Shown here piece by piece: positions 33,401 through 43,990 of a stretch of DNA of 64,000 nucleotides (positions within the stretch are counted from its first letter, which is position 1; the number at the start of each line of letters is the position of its first letter). The stretch is taken from contig OY365817.1 in the NCBI GenBank assembly GCA_959347315.1, positions 1,257,357-1,321,356 of the forward strand, written 5' to 3'. The position numbers and the translations under genes are program-made. The stretch comes from Bimastos eiseni. Its lineage: Eukaryota > Annelida > Clitellata > Crassiclitellata > Lumbricidae. Below the pieces are notes generated by a model. That model was given only the letters and a program-made list of their open reading frames with translations. It searched no databases and had not been told where the DNA came from.

Positions 33401-35207
33401 ACGATGCTCTACCAATCGGCCAAACACGTACATACATATGCGATACGTGTTATGCATGTGTATGTTGGCCATTTTCAGAGGGAACATCCAATCTGTTGTA
33501 ATTCACTAAGATTTCTATTTATGTAAAAAGGTTAAATAAATATGTTAAATGACAATTGTTTTGTTTTACTGAGCTGAACCTGAAACTGGTAGAGATCCAG
33601 GTTTTTAGTTCAACAATCATGGGTTTAAACCTGATGTGTGTACTTTGTGGAGAAGTGGTATGTTTGCGCACATTCGTAAATACGTAAGAATAAAATGAAT
33701 TGTTTATTTTGAAGTCCGTACAGAACAGAAGAGAAAACCATCGAGAGAAAACATGAGCACAAGGCTCCAGTAAGTGTTGTTATTGTTGTTATTATAGTAT
33801 TGGACACACCCCAGCAACTTCTGAAATTTGTCTAGTGTTCACGACTTAGATGTCACCTTCACTGAACATATGGCTCAGGCATCTCAGGGCTATTCGCAGA
33901 TCTCTTTCATCCTATCCCGTCACCTCAATATTGTCCATGCTTCTGTCTGTTTTCGAATTGACTGTTGATATTCTCTCCTTGTTGGCTTATCCAAGGTTCG
34001 TTTATCTACTCTTCAGTTTATGCTGAATGCTCTCGCAAGACCTATTATCTCACCTACCTCGAATCTCTCACTTCTCTACTTTTATGGCCAAACAACTTCA
34101 GTAGCTACCTCTTTCTGCATGCATCCATGGATTAAGGAGGAGGGCAATACTAATGATGTTTGTCATTAAACTGAAACTACTACTTTTAGAGACGTTCTCA
34201 AGCGATATCCTAGGATGTGAGGTCATTATATGACGAGTGTTCATGCTCTGTGGCCTTTGATCTTTTCTGTAAACCTTTACATCCTGGAATTATACAATAT
34301 AGAGTCCAACTGTAATTTGATAACACCTTCCTTGTGAAGTGTTTAGATGTGAAGTGCAGAACTGATGAGATGAGCACACAATCTTTTCCCAGGTAGTTTT
34401 GCATTTGGCTTGTGGGTATGCATTAGTCTTTTGGTTACCATGCTGGATTTTCAACCAAGACTTCCGCTTCATCTCTGCCCCCAAGTGGATTTCAATGATG
34501 ATTGATAATCTAGTGGTTGACTTCATTGAATTGTCAACAAAAAGGTCGATTTGTGATTCAAATCCCTGACAGGGCGGTTCAAACCTCTGCCCAGGCAGAA
34601 TTTAAGTGGAGATTTCTGCTTCACATGTACCCCTCATCTATTCAACTATATTGAGTGCATTAATTAACCACTCACTCACCACTATCATTGGGAAGATCAG
34701 ATGGCAGGGAAAAGGACTGGCCATCCGTCCTCATATGTTGAGACTAAGTAAAATGAGGTTGATATCACTTCATTATTATCAATGCTGTCCTAGGGGTAGC
34801 TTAAATGACTTACCTTCTTTTCTATAAATGCACTAATGTCAGTTGACAAGACTTCTAACTTTTTAACTTTTTTTTATATTCAGAATATCGAAGTCGTTGC
34901 TACGAATCAACTTGACTTGGTTGATGAGTCTGGTAGACGTGATGAACATCCTGATGATGATGAACATCCTGATGATGATGTCGAACGTGAACCTGAGGTT
35001 AGTACCAGTTCTGATGATTATGATGATTTTGATGATGAGGGAAGCCGTGGAAACAACCAAACCAAAAGAAACAACGGAAACCGTGGAAACAACCAAAACA
35101 GCAGGAACAAAGGAAACAGCAGCGGCAACAACATCCACAGTGTACGTCGCAAGATTAGAAATCTCAACAACATCACCTGGAATGGTTATCCGGGAAGCCG
35201 ATGCTAG
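27444..35207 (+). CDS. Single-pass membrane protein with Lys-rich ectodomain and EGF repeats
   Basis: Exons: 27444-27471, 28178-28228, 28995-30649 (or 30653), 31075-31269, 32933-33152, 33715-33769, 34884-35207 (TAG). With the 30653 option all phases fit and the product is 843 residues. Residues 1-25 are a signal peptide split over two exons (MTFSLVFMLG...). Residues 27-105 hold four 19-residue repeats (VHEESVSS..QNRNQ.TD). Residues 106-230 are unrecognised, then comes a Lys-rich segment (about 231-292). Basic RXXR-type sites follow, then four complete EGF domains (about 402-560), a fifth, irregular one and a truncated sixth. A Gly/Asn-rich stalk leads to a transmembrane helix (about 691-716). 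The tail is acidic (EHPDDD repeats) then Asn/Gly/Arg-rich. The family is unknown to me. EGF repeats suggest adhesion or ligand function at the cell surface; that is inference. Confidence 0.75.
27950..28095 (+). mobile_element. CR1-like LINE 3' end fragment
   Basis: Reads DEWNCQNLVEAFKTKL then stop and AYLFSKPC. This resembles the W-N...L..FK..LK..L end of CR1-type proteins, followed by a short 3' tail. Intronic in the EGF-membrane gene. Confidence 0.5.
28230..28990. other. Intron 2 of the EGF-membrane gene
   Basis: No gene. The distal part (28600-28930) is a diffuse repeat of GACTGATTG-like words. Confidence 0.5.
28995..30649 (+). CDS. Main ectodomain exon of the EGF-membrane protein
   Basis: Acceptor TTATTGTTTTAG at 28994; the donor is either AAG/GTAGGT (30650) or GTAG/GTTATT (30654). 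The first is the better site but leaves phase 0, which does not fit the next exon. The exon contains the 57-bp coding repeats (28998-29231), the lysine-rich block (about 29608-29790, almost only AAA/AAG/GGN codons) and EGF domains with the pattern C-x4-C-x5-C-x8/10-C-x-C-x8-C starting at 30121, 30241, 30358, 30484 and 30611. Codon use turns GC-rich in the EGF part. Confidence 0.8.
30895..31015. repeat. Approximately 20-bp tandem repeat next to an exon
   Basis: About six units of 'GAAACTTGAACATTGCAACAT', diverged. It ends about 60 bp before the acceptor of exon 31075-31269. Confidence 0.75.
31560..31790 (-). mobile_element. tRNA-derived SINE (minus strand)
   Basis: Read on the minus strand, an A-box-like 'TAACCTATTGGTTAAAGCGC' precedes a B-box GGTTCGAGCC. 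The body carries 'AATTGCTGTTTAAGGACACTTG'-like sequence. Intronic in the EGF-membrane gene. Confidence 0.6.
31912..32601. mobile_element. Non-autonomous hAT-like element, family GGGCATAAC, copy 2
   Basis: Ends TAGGGCATAACAGG and ...CAGTTATGCCCTA are flanked by an exact 8-bp duplication GTTCTCTG (31904-31911 and 32602-32609). Same family and internal order as 18801-19599, about 690 bp. Intronic, between the last EGF-like exon and the membrane exon. Confidence 0.92.
32743..32782. repeat. ACAG microsatellite
   Basis: Imperfect ACAG/GCAG run in an intron of the EGF-membrane gene. Confidence 0.7.
32933..35207 (+). CDS. Stalk, membrane helix and cytoplasmic tail exons
   Basis: Exon 32933-33152 gives a GTGNGNGNGG stalk and a 26-residue hydrophobic helix (IRIIAIIVASILLLAAVCYI...). 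Exon 33715-33769 gives a basic juxtamembrane segment (NPYRTEEKTIERKHEHK). The last exon, 34884-35207, gives an Asp/Glu-rich then Asn/Gly/Arg-rich tail ending GYPGSRC. A LINE fragment (33840-34190) and a family B repeat lie in the intron before the last exon. Confidence 0.78.
33234..33320. mobile_element. Terminal fragment of a DNA element related to 49471-49876
   Basis: TAGGATTAAGAATGGACCGA plus AACTCTTGAATTCGG matches the terminal words (TAGAGATGAACCGAAACTC, AATTCGG) of the element at 49.5-49.9 kb. The opposite end was not found nearby. Confidence 0.45.
33840..34195 (+). mobile_element. CR1-like LINE fragment, RT C-terminal region
   Basis: One frame reads HASVCFRID-stop-YSLLVGLSKVRLSTLQ, then NALARP. 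This matches the CR1/L2 motif (SRIDYCNSLL.GLP...L..LQ.V.NAAARL). The 3' end shares 'ACTAATGATGTTTGTCATTA' with 54.74 kb. Contains stops; inactive. Confidence 0.7.
34556..34790 (-). repeat. Dispersed repeat family B, inverted copy
   Basis: On the minus strand it carries the GCAGAAATCTC and 'GGATGGCCAGTCC' words of the family found at 4.4, 14.5 and 40.9 kb. Intronic. Confidence 0.5.
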
Positions 35208-35360
35208 GGAAACCGACTGATTGGATATGATGAGAGAAGCCTGGAGAAAATGGCAGAGTTGCTGGACGTGGTCGGTTTGATGGTGGTAGAATATGGACTG
35301 TTTGACAATGCTTGAAACATTTAAAGACTGTATGTAATGAGCTCATTGAAAATACTGATG

Positions 35361-35366
35361 AATAAA
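35361..35366 (+). terminator. Polyadenylation signal of the EGF-membrane gene
   Basis: AATAAA about 155 bp after the stop at 35205-35207, followed by a T-rich stretch. It is the first canonical signal downstream. Confidence 0.7.
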
Positions 35367-35639
35367 ATGCAGGTCAATTTTTTAGGTAAATTTCAATTTT
35401 TAATCAGTGGAGTAGATGTCAATATTGTGTAGATACAGGTCAACAGAGTAAATATCATTGGAGTGTAGATATAGGTCAACAGAGTATATATCAAATAGGC
35501 CAACAGTATCAATAAAGTGGAGGTATAGGTTAAAAGAATAGATTTATTAGTGAGTGCTATATAAACATATAATTTGAATATAGTTCAAAAGATTCCAATG
35601 CAATTCAGATATTGATGAAAAAAATTAGATCCATCTACT

Positions 35640-35790
35640 GGATTTTATATAAGTAAGTAAGCAAGTATGTACTTTATTGAACCGCTTGCAAACCCACTGC
35701 GGGCACATCATAATATGAACGTTCAAAAAATATACACTCAAAATAAACATATCAGGCAATTACACAGCAATTAGACATCCTCAAAGTAGT
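35640..35790 (-). repeat. Dispersed repeat family D, copy 1
   Basis: 'AAGTAAGTAAGCAAGTATG', 'TTTATTGAACCGCTTGCAAA' and 'GCAATTACA' recur in order at 54275-54415. Looks like an inverted LINE or SINE 3' end. Confidence 0.6.
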
Positions 35791-36239
35791 TAGAGTAAAA
35801 TAATGAATATGCATGACATTGCATGTGGTTGCAGGTTTAGTGGAGCACAACTTAAGAGTATGTGTTTCATATTTTGCTCAAGTCTTTTATATTACATTAC
35901 ATTATAGGTATTTACAATAACACTGTATCCCAATATATCAAAGTTATTGGCCATGAGAAGATGCTGATGCATTGCAAGGCCTATCCAAATTGGCAAATAG
36001 ATGCTGCTTACGTGCTCTGAAGGTAGTTTAAAGGTGCAGCAGTTGTCTTTATTCGGTGCTATATCTTAGCACCGGATATATACTGTATCTTTAATAATAA
36101 TAATAATTCTATTAGTAGAGGGAATTCGTTTCTTGACCACATTGTTGATGATATGTTACCCTGTGGCTCTAACTGTGTCTGCCATATTTTTATTCTTCAC
36201 TGCAAGGACATCTTGGACATCATCGGCCGTTGACATCAT

Positions 36240-36550
36240 GACATCCAGTGACGCTGTCTGAACATTCAACTAAGCTTTGCTCTTTTTTACGATATACCTA
36301 TCTGCTCCACTACGCATGTTCAACGCCGTTGCTCTCTCCGCTCAGCTGGAGATGCTGAACTTATTGTACCCCAATTCCGCGCCTTCTCAGTGTCTGGTCC
36401 TGTGACATGGAATGGGCTTCCTACCATCCTTCGACAAAAAGTCTGCATTGTTTCTAACTACTCTTAAGACTGTTCTGTTCGGCCGGGGATGAGCTGGGAG
36501 CGCTTCTGAGTAGGCAAACTTGAAGGGGTGCTATGTGAAATTACTGTAAT
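36240..36550 (+). mobile_element. CR1-like LINE C-terminus and 3' UTR
   Basis: The frame at about 36348-36445 reads GDAELIVPQFRAFSVSGPVT then WNGLPTILRQK, a hallmark of CR1-group ORF2 ends. The following GCGCTTCTGAGTAGG...GGGGTGCTATG is a 3' UTR motif also present near 44.6 and 62.1 kb. Confidence 0.78.
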
Positions 36551-36559
36551 AATAAGAAC

Positions 36560-38025
36560 AATAATAATCAGAAATTTACAGAATTTATATTAGAAGTGAT
36601 GATTGTATTGTGTCAGGAAAAGTGAAGTAAAGGTGTCTAGACAGAGCTTTTCTCTTCTGTGTCATCCTGTTTTCAACATTTTGTGGCTGCCAAGAAAGAG
36701 AATTAATGTTTATGGTGAATATAATTCGCCTTACCGCAAAGTTTTATGATTTCACTGCGGATAAGGTCTCTAGCAGCTAAATGATGGGCTGAATTGGTTT
36801 CACGGTCACATTTAGTAAACTAACCTGTAAAACTATTATTTCATGTCTACATGGAGTAGTTTTAGCATGACCAGACCTCTAGGGATCATGGTTTCCCAAT
36901 TTATCCCTATAACGAAAGTTATTTTGAAATGATTGTTGATTATTGTAAATATGAGGCTCTTGAAGACCATCATATATTTTTGGGCATCCACCATCGCGAG
37001 TTATTAGTATTGTCGCTGTGTTAGACAGTTCCTGTGATCGCTTAAAGTAACTGTGCCAGCATAAGGTGACAATGAAAATACATGTGCTTGGCAGCAGACA
37101 ATTAGCATTTGTGATTATTCTATTTACTTATGAAATGCCTGCTCCTTGCAGAAATTGCTGTTGACAGTGTACATGTTTTGAATACATGCATGCTTGCAGA
37201 TGGTTCTTGTTTAGATACTTTTAAAGCTGATTAGCTTTACCATGTGGATGTCAATGCATGTGTATAGACCAGGTCAGGACAAGACTTTAATATGTGCTAT
37301 ATACAGAATCATGCTTTCATCATATCTATGGACCATTGCATTTTGGCCAAAATGGCCCAGAAAATTCACTAAGGATGAAGCTAATTGCCAGTTGGTGACC
37401 CAATGTGGCTAGAACGCTGGTAGGCCTTAACTGTCTTGTGCCAAACTGTATTGGGTATAGTTTCCAGACAGTTTGCTCTAATTGATTTCAAGAGGTCATG
37501 TCAGTTCCTGGCTTCAGGCTACAATGACTAACTACTCTTTTTGACTATGAGACCTGGATTTAGCTATTGTGTCTGCTTGTAATAAGTAGACTAGTTTCAT
37601 TAGAGCCCTTAAGGACTTGCCAGGCCAAATAGAATAATCAACAAGAGATCCCAGTTAAAAGGATTAGCTTCTTAAGCAACCACAACTCGATGTAGGCCCT
37701 AATGGGTTATAATTCCTATCAAGAATGGGAATTCATTCTTGAACCCTATTGTAAATGATTAAAGACCTATTGAAACTTATAATAGCTGACCTATTTACGT
37801 CTATAAGAAGAAAGTGATATTTGCAGATTTAAGGACTTGTGTGGCATACACTGAACAGAGGAAGGTGTCCCGAACATTATCACCTGAGAAGTTGGGTGTA
37901 CCCACAGTTCTCTGAAGCACACTAAGAAATCTTAGCGTGACGGATGTAGGCCCTACTGTTTTGTTGACATTCTGCACATTCCAGTGCCCTTCTTTGGCGC
38001 ATCACTGGTGAAACGTCGACCCTGC
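36560..38025. other. Intergenic DNA, nothing recognised
   Basis: No ORF of interest, no repeat pair and no RNA gene seen. Confidence 0.4.
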
Positions 38026-38039
38026 ATTTGCCAAGCGCA

Positions 38040-38240
38040 GTCCTAAGCAAGGCACGACATCAGCTGAATGCTGACAAAATTGACTGTACAATTTTACGAA
38101 TCTTCAATTCATTTGTGGTCCAATATGGGGCAATCAGCTCCTGTCTGTCTAGCACAGCCTTGACCAGGCGTCAGCATAAAATGAAGCCCAACTGCTGCCC
38201 AATAGGGCCACAAATGAAGTGCAATTCTGTAGGAGTTCTG
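38040..38240. repeat. Short fold-back element
   Basis: CATTTGTGGTCCAATATGGG faces its imperfect inverted copy CCCAATAGGGCCACAAATG about 60-110 bp away, with further weaker pairing outside. MITE-like, non-coding. Confidence 0.6.
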
Positions 38241-38564
38241 ACAATGATTGAAGATGCTATTCCACCTGTGTTGTCTGCAGATCAACAAGTTACCCAACTG
38301 GTTTACGCTATATACAATTGAAACTGTATTTTCTGCATGGTATTTGTAATTCTTGCCCACAGATCTTTTCAACACTGGTTTAGACTATACAGTATCTGTC
38401 ACTGAATATAACATTCTACTGGCTTCTGCTCTTGTCCACAGGTCTTGCTCTAGTTCAGACTACATATGTATCTCCATTGAAAAAGATATGCATGTGGCAC
38501 GGTGGCTGGTTGGTTATAGGGCTCAACCTGTTACGTGCAGTGTACCTGCTCGAGCTTTGCCCGA

Positions 38565-38640
38565 GGCAGTTACAGTGTAGGGACCGTGAGTCAGTTACAG
38601 TGTAGGAACCCTGAGCCAGTTACAGTGTAGGGACCATAAG
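38565..38640. repeat. Three-copy 27-bp tandem repeat
   Basis: GAGTCAGTTACAGTGTAGG words repeated three times with small changes. Confidence 0.75.
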
Positions 38641-39234
38641 CATGTCCTTCACTCATAATTGCACAGTTCCATCGATGTTTTCGTAGGGTCGGGTGTGCAC
38701 TTCTGAGCTTTGAGAGGAGGAGGACAATGTCAAGCACAGCTGTATCACTGCATTGTATAATTTTCCTCATACACTTCACTCCTGCCTATGCATCCTTCCC
38801 AATTGACTTCAAACTACTGCCCCAGTGCCCCACTAAAGGTATATGTTCCTCTTATATTTTTTTCCTCCACACTGATCTTTCTTGATAGTGGTTCAGTGTG
38901 GTTAAGCATTTTCCTCATGTATTCTACTTCTGCCAATAGGTCATCTTCTCCACTGTAGACACTGCAATATTGCTTCACAATGTGGATCAAACTGCAATGT
39001 AATGGTCGCCTTACTAACTTTATTTTTCTGCACAGGATCAAACATCATGTTAGTTGGATGTGGATCAGTTCAATTCAGGAAAACTGTCTGCAAAGCCTGT
39101 GGTTGTAATGACGAATTCGTATAGCACCATATGAAGAGAAGCCTTAGAGGTGCTTCCAGGATGTGATGCAAGATCACAATTAAACAGAATGGCTTCAAGT
39201 CCATACGGACGATTCTTGAATTTCCTTAGCAGGT

Positions 39235-39720
39235 TGACTTAAGAGAGGTAAGAGAAACTTTCTTGCCACTTGACTTTGTCTCCATCTTTGTAAAGTTCAG
39301 ATCCACCAAAGGCCCCATGGAGAAAGACAATGCCAAGGAGCTCGGGTGCTAACTAGAGGTTTGGCCCACTAGCTAACAATGTATTCCTGAGAAAAATGAT
39401 TCGCCAGAGTGAAGCTTTGGTACTGTCGTGTTTGAATTGTGCTGCCGGATATTAGCTTGTGCAGCAAAGTGATGGAATTTTGAGCTTCAGCTCAATATGG
39501 TCTAAGAATGGCCCACATTTGTTCAGCTCTATACCCTAACATTGGCACATAGTTGGCCCATCCCAACATATCCCTTATAAAAGGGCAAATTGTTGGCACT
39601 GTAGCTACAGTCTGCAGAGAGTTCTAAAGAGAGGTAGGCCTAAGAGAAACGTTCTTGTCACTTGACTTTGTCTAAATCTTTGTAAGGTTCACCCTCCATC
39701 GAAGCATGGTGAACTCTGTC
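39235..39720. repeat. Pair of direct repeats about 390 bp apart
   Basis: 'AGAGAGGTAAGAGAAAC' with 'CACTTGACTTTGTCT' occurs near 39240-39290 and again near 39630-39680. Origin unknown; probably transposon-derived. Confidence 0.6.
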
Positions 39721-39989
39721 CCCAGAATAGCAACTCACAAACCCACACTCAAATTCAGCTATCCAGTTAACTGATGTAAAATATTCGTTAGTAATGTCAT
39801 TTAACATCATATAAGTCCCTCTGAGTAAATATCTGCGCTACATAAATGTTCGATTACCTTACATCTATGGTCTAAGTAAGAAGGATTAACATTGATTCAG
39901 CGTTAGCCGTTCGTTGACCTTCTTTTACTCAACATAGTCTAGAAGATTCGAGGATGTGCTGTTATTTGGGAGCGGCTGCTGTTTTCTGC

Positions 39990-40412
39990 CGGTGTCGCCA
40001 TGAACTGTAGGTCTCAACGGCGGCGGCGGCAATCGCGGACATTATTATTCTGTGGAGGCGTCTGCAGGTTACGGTAAAACTAGTTGAGCAAGTAGAGCGC
40101 AATGGAAATGCACAGTAGATGCTGGCATCGTCGCGACGGCGTCTTATGAAAGCATACGTCGTCATGGCTGGTCAGTCATGCAGCAACTATGCCTGGCATC
40201 GAATCTGCGCGCGGCGGGCGCTGAATGGAGGAGGCGACGTTTGCCCGCGATCGCTGCTGTGCCGATCGAGGCTTAACCTGTTGGCCTGAAGGGTCACGAG
40301 CCAGCGGAGTAGCGCAAGACACCGACGACGACGACGAAGAAGAAGAAGTCTGAGGTTGTTTGTCGGGCGCGTGTTGCTGCTGGCAGGAGATTTCGACGGC
40401 TGGACCCAAACG
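39990..40412 (+). promoter_or_regulatory. CpG-rich promoter and 5' untranslated exon candidate
   Basis: The only strongly CpG-rich stretch of the window (many CG dinucleotides at 40010-40390), ending at a strong donor (CAAACGAG/GTAAGC at 40413). No signal-peptide-coding frame is present. A 45-codon plus-strand uORF begins at ATG 40224. I read it as the first, non-coding exon of the collagen gene whose start exon at 54838 begins in 5' UTR. The join over about 14 kb is inference. Confidence 0.5.
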
Positions 40413-40849
40413 AGGTAAGCTGATTCGGTTGGTTTTCTGGACTAGTTTGTTTCTGGTAAATTAGAGCTGCATCACACCCTGTCGGTTATTGCGTTTCTAC
40501 TCAGGTGACTTCTATGGAGTCATTACGTTATGCCAAGGGCATCAATCGAGGGTCGGTTTTGTTGTGAAATGGTAATCGTATTGCGGCCACGACTGTAAAA
40601 TATACACTGAGGGGGGGAAATAATACAATACAATGCAATTGTAATTTTATGTTACACTTCTTGAGATTAATTCAGAAGTACACACACTTTGATGGTGCAC
40701 TTTATTGCAGTTATATTGCAGAGCAATTGTATGTGAAGAACTTACTCAGTATGCCTACATCATCATGTGCCACTGTTTGGCTAGTTGTACCCCATTTCGC
40801 CCCCTGTAACTAGACATATTATTAGAAGTTTGGCCTCAGGTCTGAATTG

Positions 40850-41120
40850 AGGCAGGCTTGTCGACAAGAAGAGGAGTCCTATACACTGGCTCTGATGTAG
40901 CAATGGGTATGAAGTGTTGATTTCATTTTCTTAGTCTTGGCATGTGAGGATGACCATTCCTCTCCCTTGCAGTCTCAGCTTCATCCTAATAGCATATGGT
41001 CACTGGTTAGTGTATTCATTATAGTTTAGTTGGCCAAGAGGGGGTGCAGGTGGGGCAGAAATCTCGAACATAATTTTGCTCAGATGGTGGAATTTGAACC
41101 CGCTATCGTGCACCCATGCC
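40850..41120 (+). repeat. Dispersed repeat family B, copy 4 (longest)
   Basis: Carries 'GATTTCATTTTCTTAGTCTT', 'CCATTCCTCTCCCTTGCAG' and GCAGAAATCTCGAAC, plus a tRNA B-box-like 'GAATTTGAACCC' at its 3' end. Family B may therefore be a SINE read from its far end. Confidence 0.6.
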
Positions 41121-41214
41121 AACAAAATGGTTACTTGATTTATATTGAGTTGTTTTTGAAATGAAAGTGACCTACTAAATGTGCATTTGCCTTCCTGGTA
41201 GCTGACAGTTCATA

Positions 41215-41400
41215 TTAGAATAGAGTAGTGTTTCCCAGTTGTTATATTGCACAGCAATTGTAAGCAAAGGAGTTGCTCAAGGTCCCTAGACAATCAGACA
41301 GTTATTACCTCACACTGAGGTCGAACCCGTGCTCTCCGCGATACAGTTCAGCTAATACTGAACTGTGCTTGTCCCTGTAGCCACAGTAGTCCACTTTACA
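41215..41400 (-). mobile_element. tRNA-derived SINE (minus strand)
   Basis: On the minus strand a B-box-like GGGTTCGACCTC follows an upstream tRNA-like half (41340-41395). The body 'GTCTAGGGACCTTGAGCAA' matches the SINEs at 18.5 and 52.9 kb. A relative of its 3' part is at 40680-40760. Confidence 0.65.
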
Positions 41401-41649
41401 AAGTGGTTTCAAGATCATTTAAGTCTTCCAGCACTGAAGACGTTGTAACAATGTGGTGGATTGTCATGTAAATGTGTTTTGTTGGTGATATTGCGTTGCT
41501 ACCTTAGCCATATGGTAACGCCATAAAAGATGCACTCTGGCTTTGAAGCTGGACTATGTTAACCTTTTTTGAGTCCTGTGAGAAATGAACAGTTCTCACG
41601 CCTGGTCTCGTCTCACGTGGGTCATTGACTGAATTTCTGTCCTTAGAAC

Positions 41650-41735
41650 TCTCTCTGTCTCTCTCTGTCTCTCTCGCTCTCTTTCTCTCTCTCTCTCTCT
41701 GTCTCTCTGTCTCTCTCTCTCTCTCTCTTCCTTTA
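41650..41735. repeat. CT/CTGT microsatellite
   Basis: TCTCTGTCTCTC run of about 85 bp. Confidence 0.85.
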
Positions 41736-41739
41736 AGAA

Positions 41740-41931
41740 ACGTCTCAAAACTCAGTATTTCTTAATGACTTAATTCTAGATTTTGGATATCTAACAGCTC
41801 TTCACCTGGCGACTGAGGAAATGCACCTCACGTTAAATTCTTTGTGATAACAATGATGATGATGATCATGATAAAAATAATTATAATAATTAATAATAAT
41901 AATGATATTAGTAATAGTAATAGTAGCATTG

Positions 41932-41963
<32 letters not shown>

Positions 41964-41965
41964 TC
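41740..41965 (+). mobile_element. LINE 3' end followed by AAT/GAT repeat tail
   Basis: 'GGATATCTAACAGCTCTTCA' and CCTGGCGACTGAG match 49145-49190 (GGATGTCTAACAGCTCTCCA). Both copies are followed by an AT-rich trinucleotide tail. Likely a shared LINE 3' UTR. Confidence 0.6.
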
Positions 41966-42167
41966 TAGACATGTATCAGAAAAAGAAACACCTAACTTTG
42001 GGGGCTCTCCTGCATCCCTTTCTTCTACTCACTTACTTATGTCATTTCAGTCTTAACTTGGTCTTTCTTTCTGTAATGGACTGAAGTCTCTGTGTATTAA
42101 CATGCATGATCTTTCCTTTGTTTTGTGGCACCATCGCTAGACACCATTAGACACCAGCGCTTCTGAC

Positions 42168-42395
42168 CAGGGTCGTACCAAGCTATAATTGTGCTCTGTG
42201 TCTAGCATCAATCTGGCACCCCACGCAGTTTGAAAATAGTATTTGCGCCATGTGCAGGCATCAATCTAGCGTCCCCACATTTTGAAAATAGTGCATTTTA
42301 TGGAATAATAAGTTATTCCATCCTGAAATTTGATCCCTATTCATACTTGCGCCCTGGGCCACGACCCCACTGGCCCCTCCCTCGGTACGGCCCTG
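42168..42395. mobile_element. 228-bp hAT-like MITE
   Basis: Ends CAGGGTCGTACCAAGC and ...CCTCGGTACGGCCCTG are inverted repeats, flanked by CTTCTGAC and CTTCTGAT (7 of 8 bases equal). Non-coding. Confidence 0.82.
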
Positions 42396-42419
42396 CTTCT
42401 GATGCTGCTGTTTAGTTTG

Positions 42420-43900
42420 TCATTAGCTTTGCATTAATGCTGCAGCCTTTACCAAAGTTAACACTCTAAATCCAAGTAAAGACCTCTAGTAGAACGACAA
42501 TGAAAGTAAGCTTAGGGCACACAAACTTTTTGTTACCTCCCACTGGTTTATAGTCCCACCTGGCGATTGGTGCAGGGACAATTAGACTATACTGTGATAT
42601 TCGTTTGTGTAAAAACTAGTTATAATTATGGTAGACATAATTATATAGTTGTAAAAAGGGCCAAACCTGAAGAAAACAATGGGCATGTAGCCAAAAAAGC
42701 AATAATTTTTGTACCAATAAGAGTGAAATGTATTGTGAGTGTATAATTGGATATGCATCTGAGTGGTTATTTTTCTACCCATAAATATTTGCAAAAAATT
42801 GAATATAGAAGTCAAGCAAGTTGCAAAAATATTGAATATTGGTATGTAAACCTTTAGTAATTTGTTTTTAGTATGATTTAGTTGAGCATGTTGTGATAGA
42901 ATTCTTGTAGACATATAAGTGGCAAATTTGTCTTAAATGTTTTAGTCAATAACTGGTAATGCACTTAGGCGCAATAACATTATTGCTATGGTAAGATACT
43001 CAGTAAGACCTGCTGTAAAAGAAATTTAAGAATGTTTGAAAACTAAATTGTTAAAGAATGGTAAAAGGTGTTTCCAAGCATATTGATATATTTAATAATT
43101 TTAATTGCTAAGATTGACTCAATATATAGGCAAATGATGGTGATTATTTCATGGTCAAAATGGTAATATAAGTTGTGAAAGAAACTCAGAGTGATAGTTA
43201 AATGAGTTGCAAAGGAATATTTAAGACCTGTAGTTAAATAACGGTAAATATGGTGGTCATATTGAATATAAAAGCGAAAACAGCCTGCAGAAAACACAAT
43301 AAATAATACTGAAGATGTTGACAGCCAGTTAGGCATCTCTAAATGTTGGCTGGGTTCTTCGCTCCTTAACTGGAAGCGTCGTGTTGTCTTGGGGGCCGAT
43401 CAGCACGCTTGCTACTAAAATTAGCAGTTGGTTCGTGGGCTTCTTTATGACTGAGCAGGCCATTGAGACGGCGGGTTTCGCGACTCTTATTGACTCAGAC
43501 GTGCTCTCATTGTGAAGTCGTGAGACTTGTGTTGGCTGGTCAGTAAGGTTGCGTTCACTTGTGTTGCTGACGATGAGTTATTTTTCTTGCGGCTCGTAGC
43601 AATTTGATCTATGGCCATTCTTTGTGACCGCTACATTTCCGTTTCTTACAATGGACAGTCATGGGAATATTACTAATCTAACTTGTATTGCATGTTCTCA
43701 CTATTGACATTAAAACTGTTTTTAAGGGTCACGTTTGTTGGGCTTACAATGGAGTCATAACTGGCCAGCAGCGGCAGAATGCGGGTGTGCCGTGCTCTCC
43801 GCTGATATTATGGCCGTGTGGGCTTTCTATTTTGCCGGGGTTGGACTGGAAATACCTCTGTGTTGATATCTTCATGCTATGCTATGCAAATACTCATAAA
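42420..43900. other. Intron or intergenic DNA, no gene recognised
   Basis: AT-rich to 43330, then a GC-richer patch (43340-43860) with no motif that I recognise. Minus-strand open frames at 42582-42914 and 43043-43336 lack protein character. Confidence 0.4.
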
Positions 43901-43904
43901 TATG

Positions 43905-43990
43905 TCAGACATGATGATGTGACATCAGATTTCGTTAATCCTCCATCCCTTCGTTACAAATCATCACAGATGTGTGACCCCTCCTTCTAG
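43905..43990. mobile_element. Right-end relative of the GGGGCCGTCCATA element
   Basis: 'CCCTTCGTTACAAATCATCA' and GATGTGTGACCCCTCC parallel the subterminal right part of 23318-24190 (CCCTCGTTACACATCGTCAC, GTGTGACATCCCTCC). The terminal 30 bp are missing. Confidence 0.5.

Noticed and set aside
40176..40409. Minus-strand 77-codon Ser-rich ORF in the CpG-rich block
   Set aside because: GC-rich DNA keeps frames open by chance; no signal peptide, domain or continuing exon. The plus-strand donor fits better as a UTR exon.
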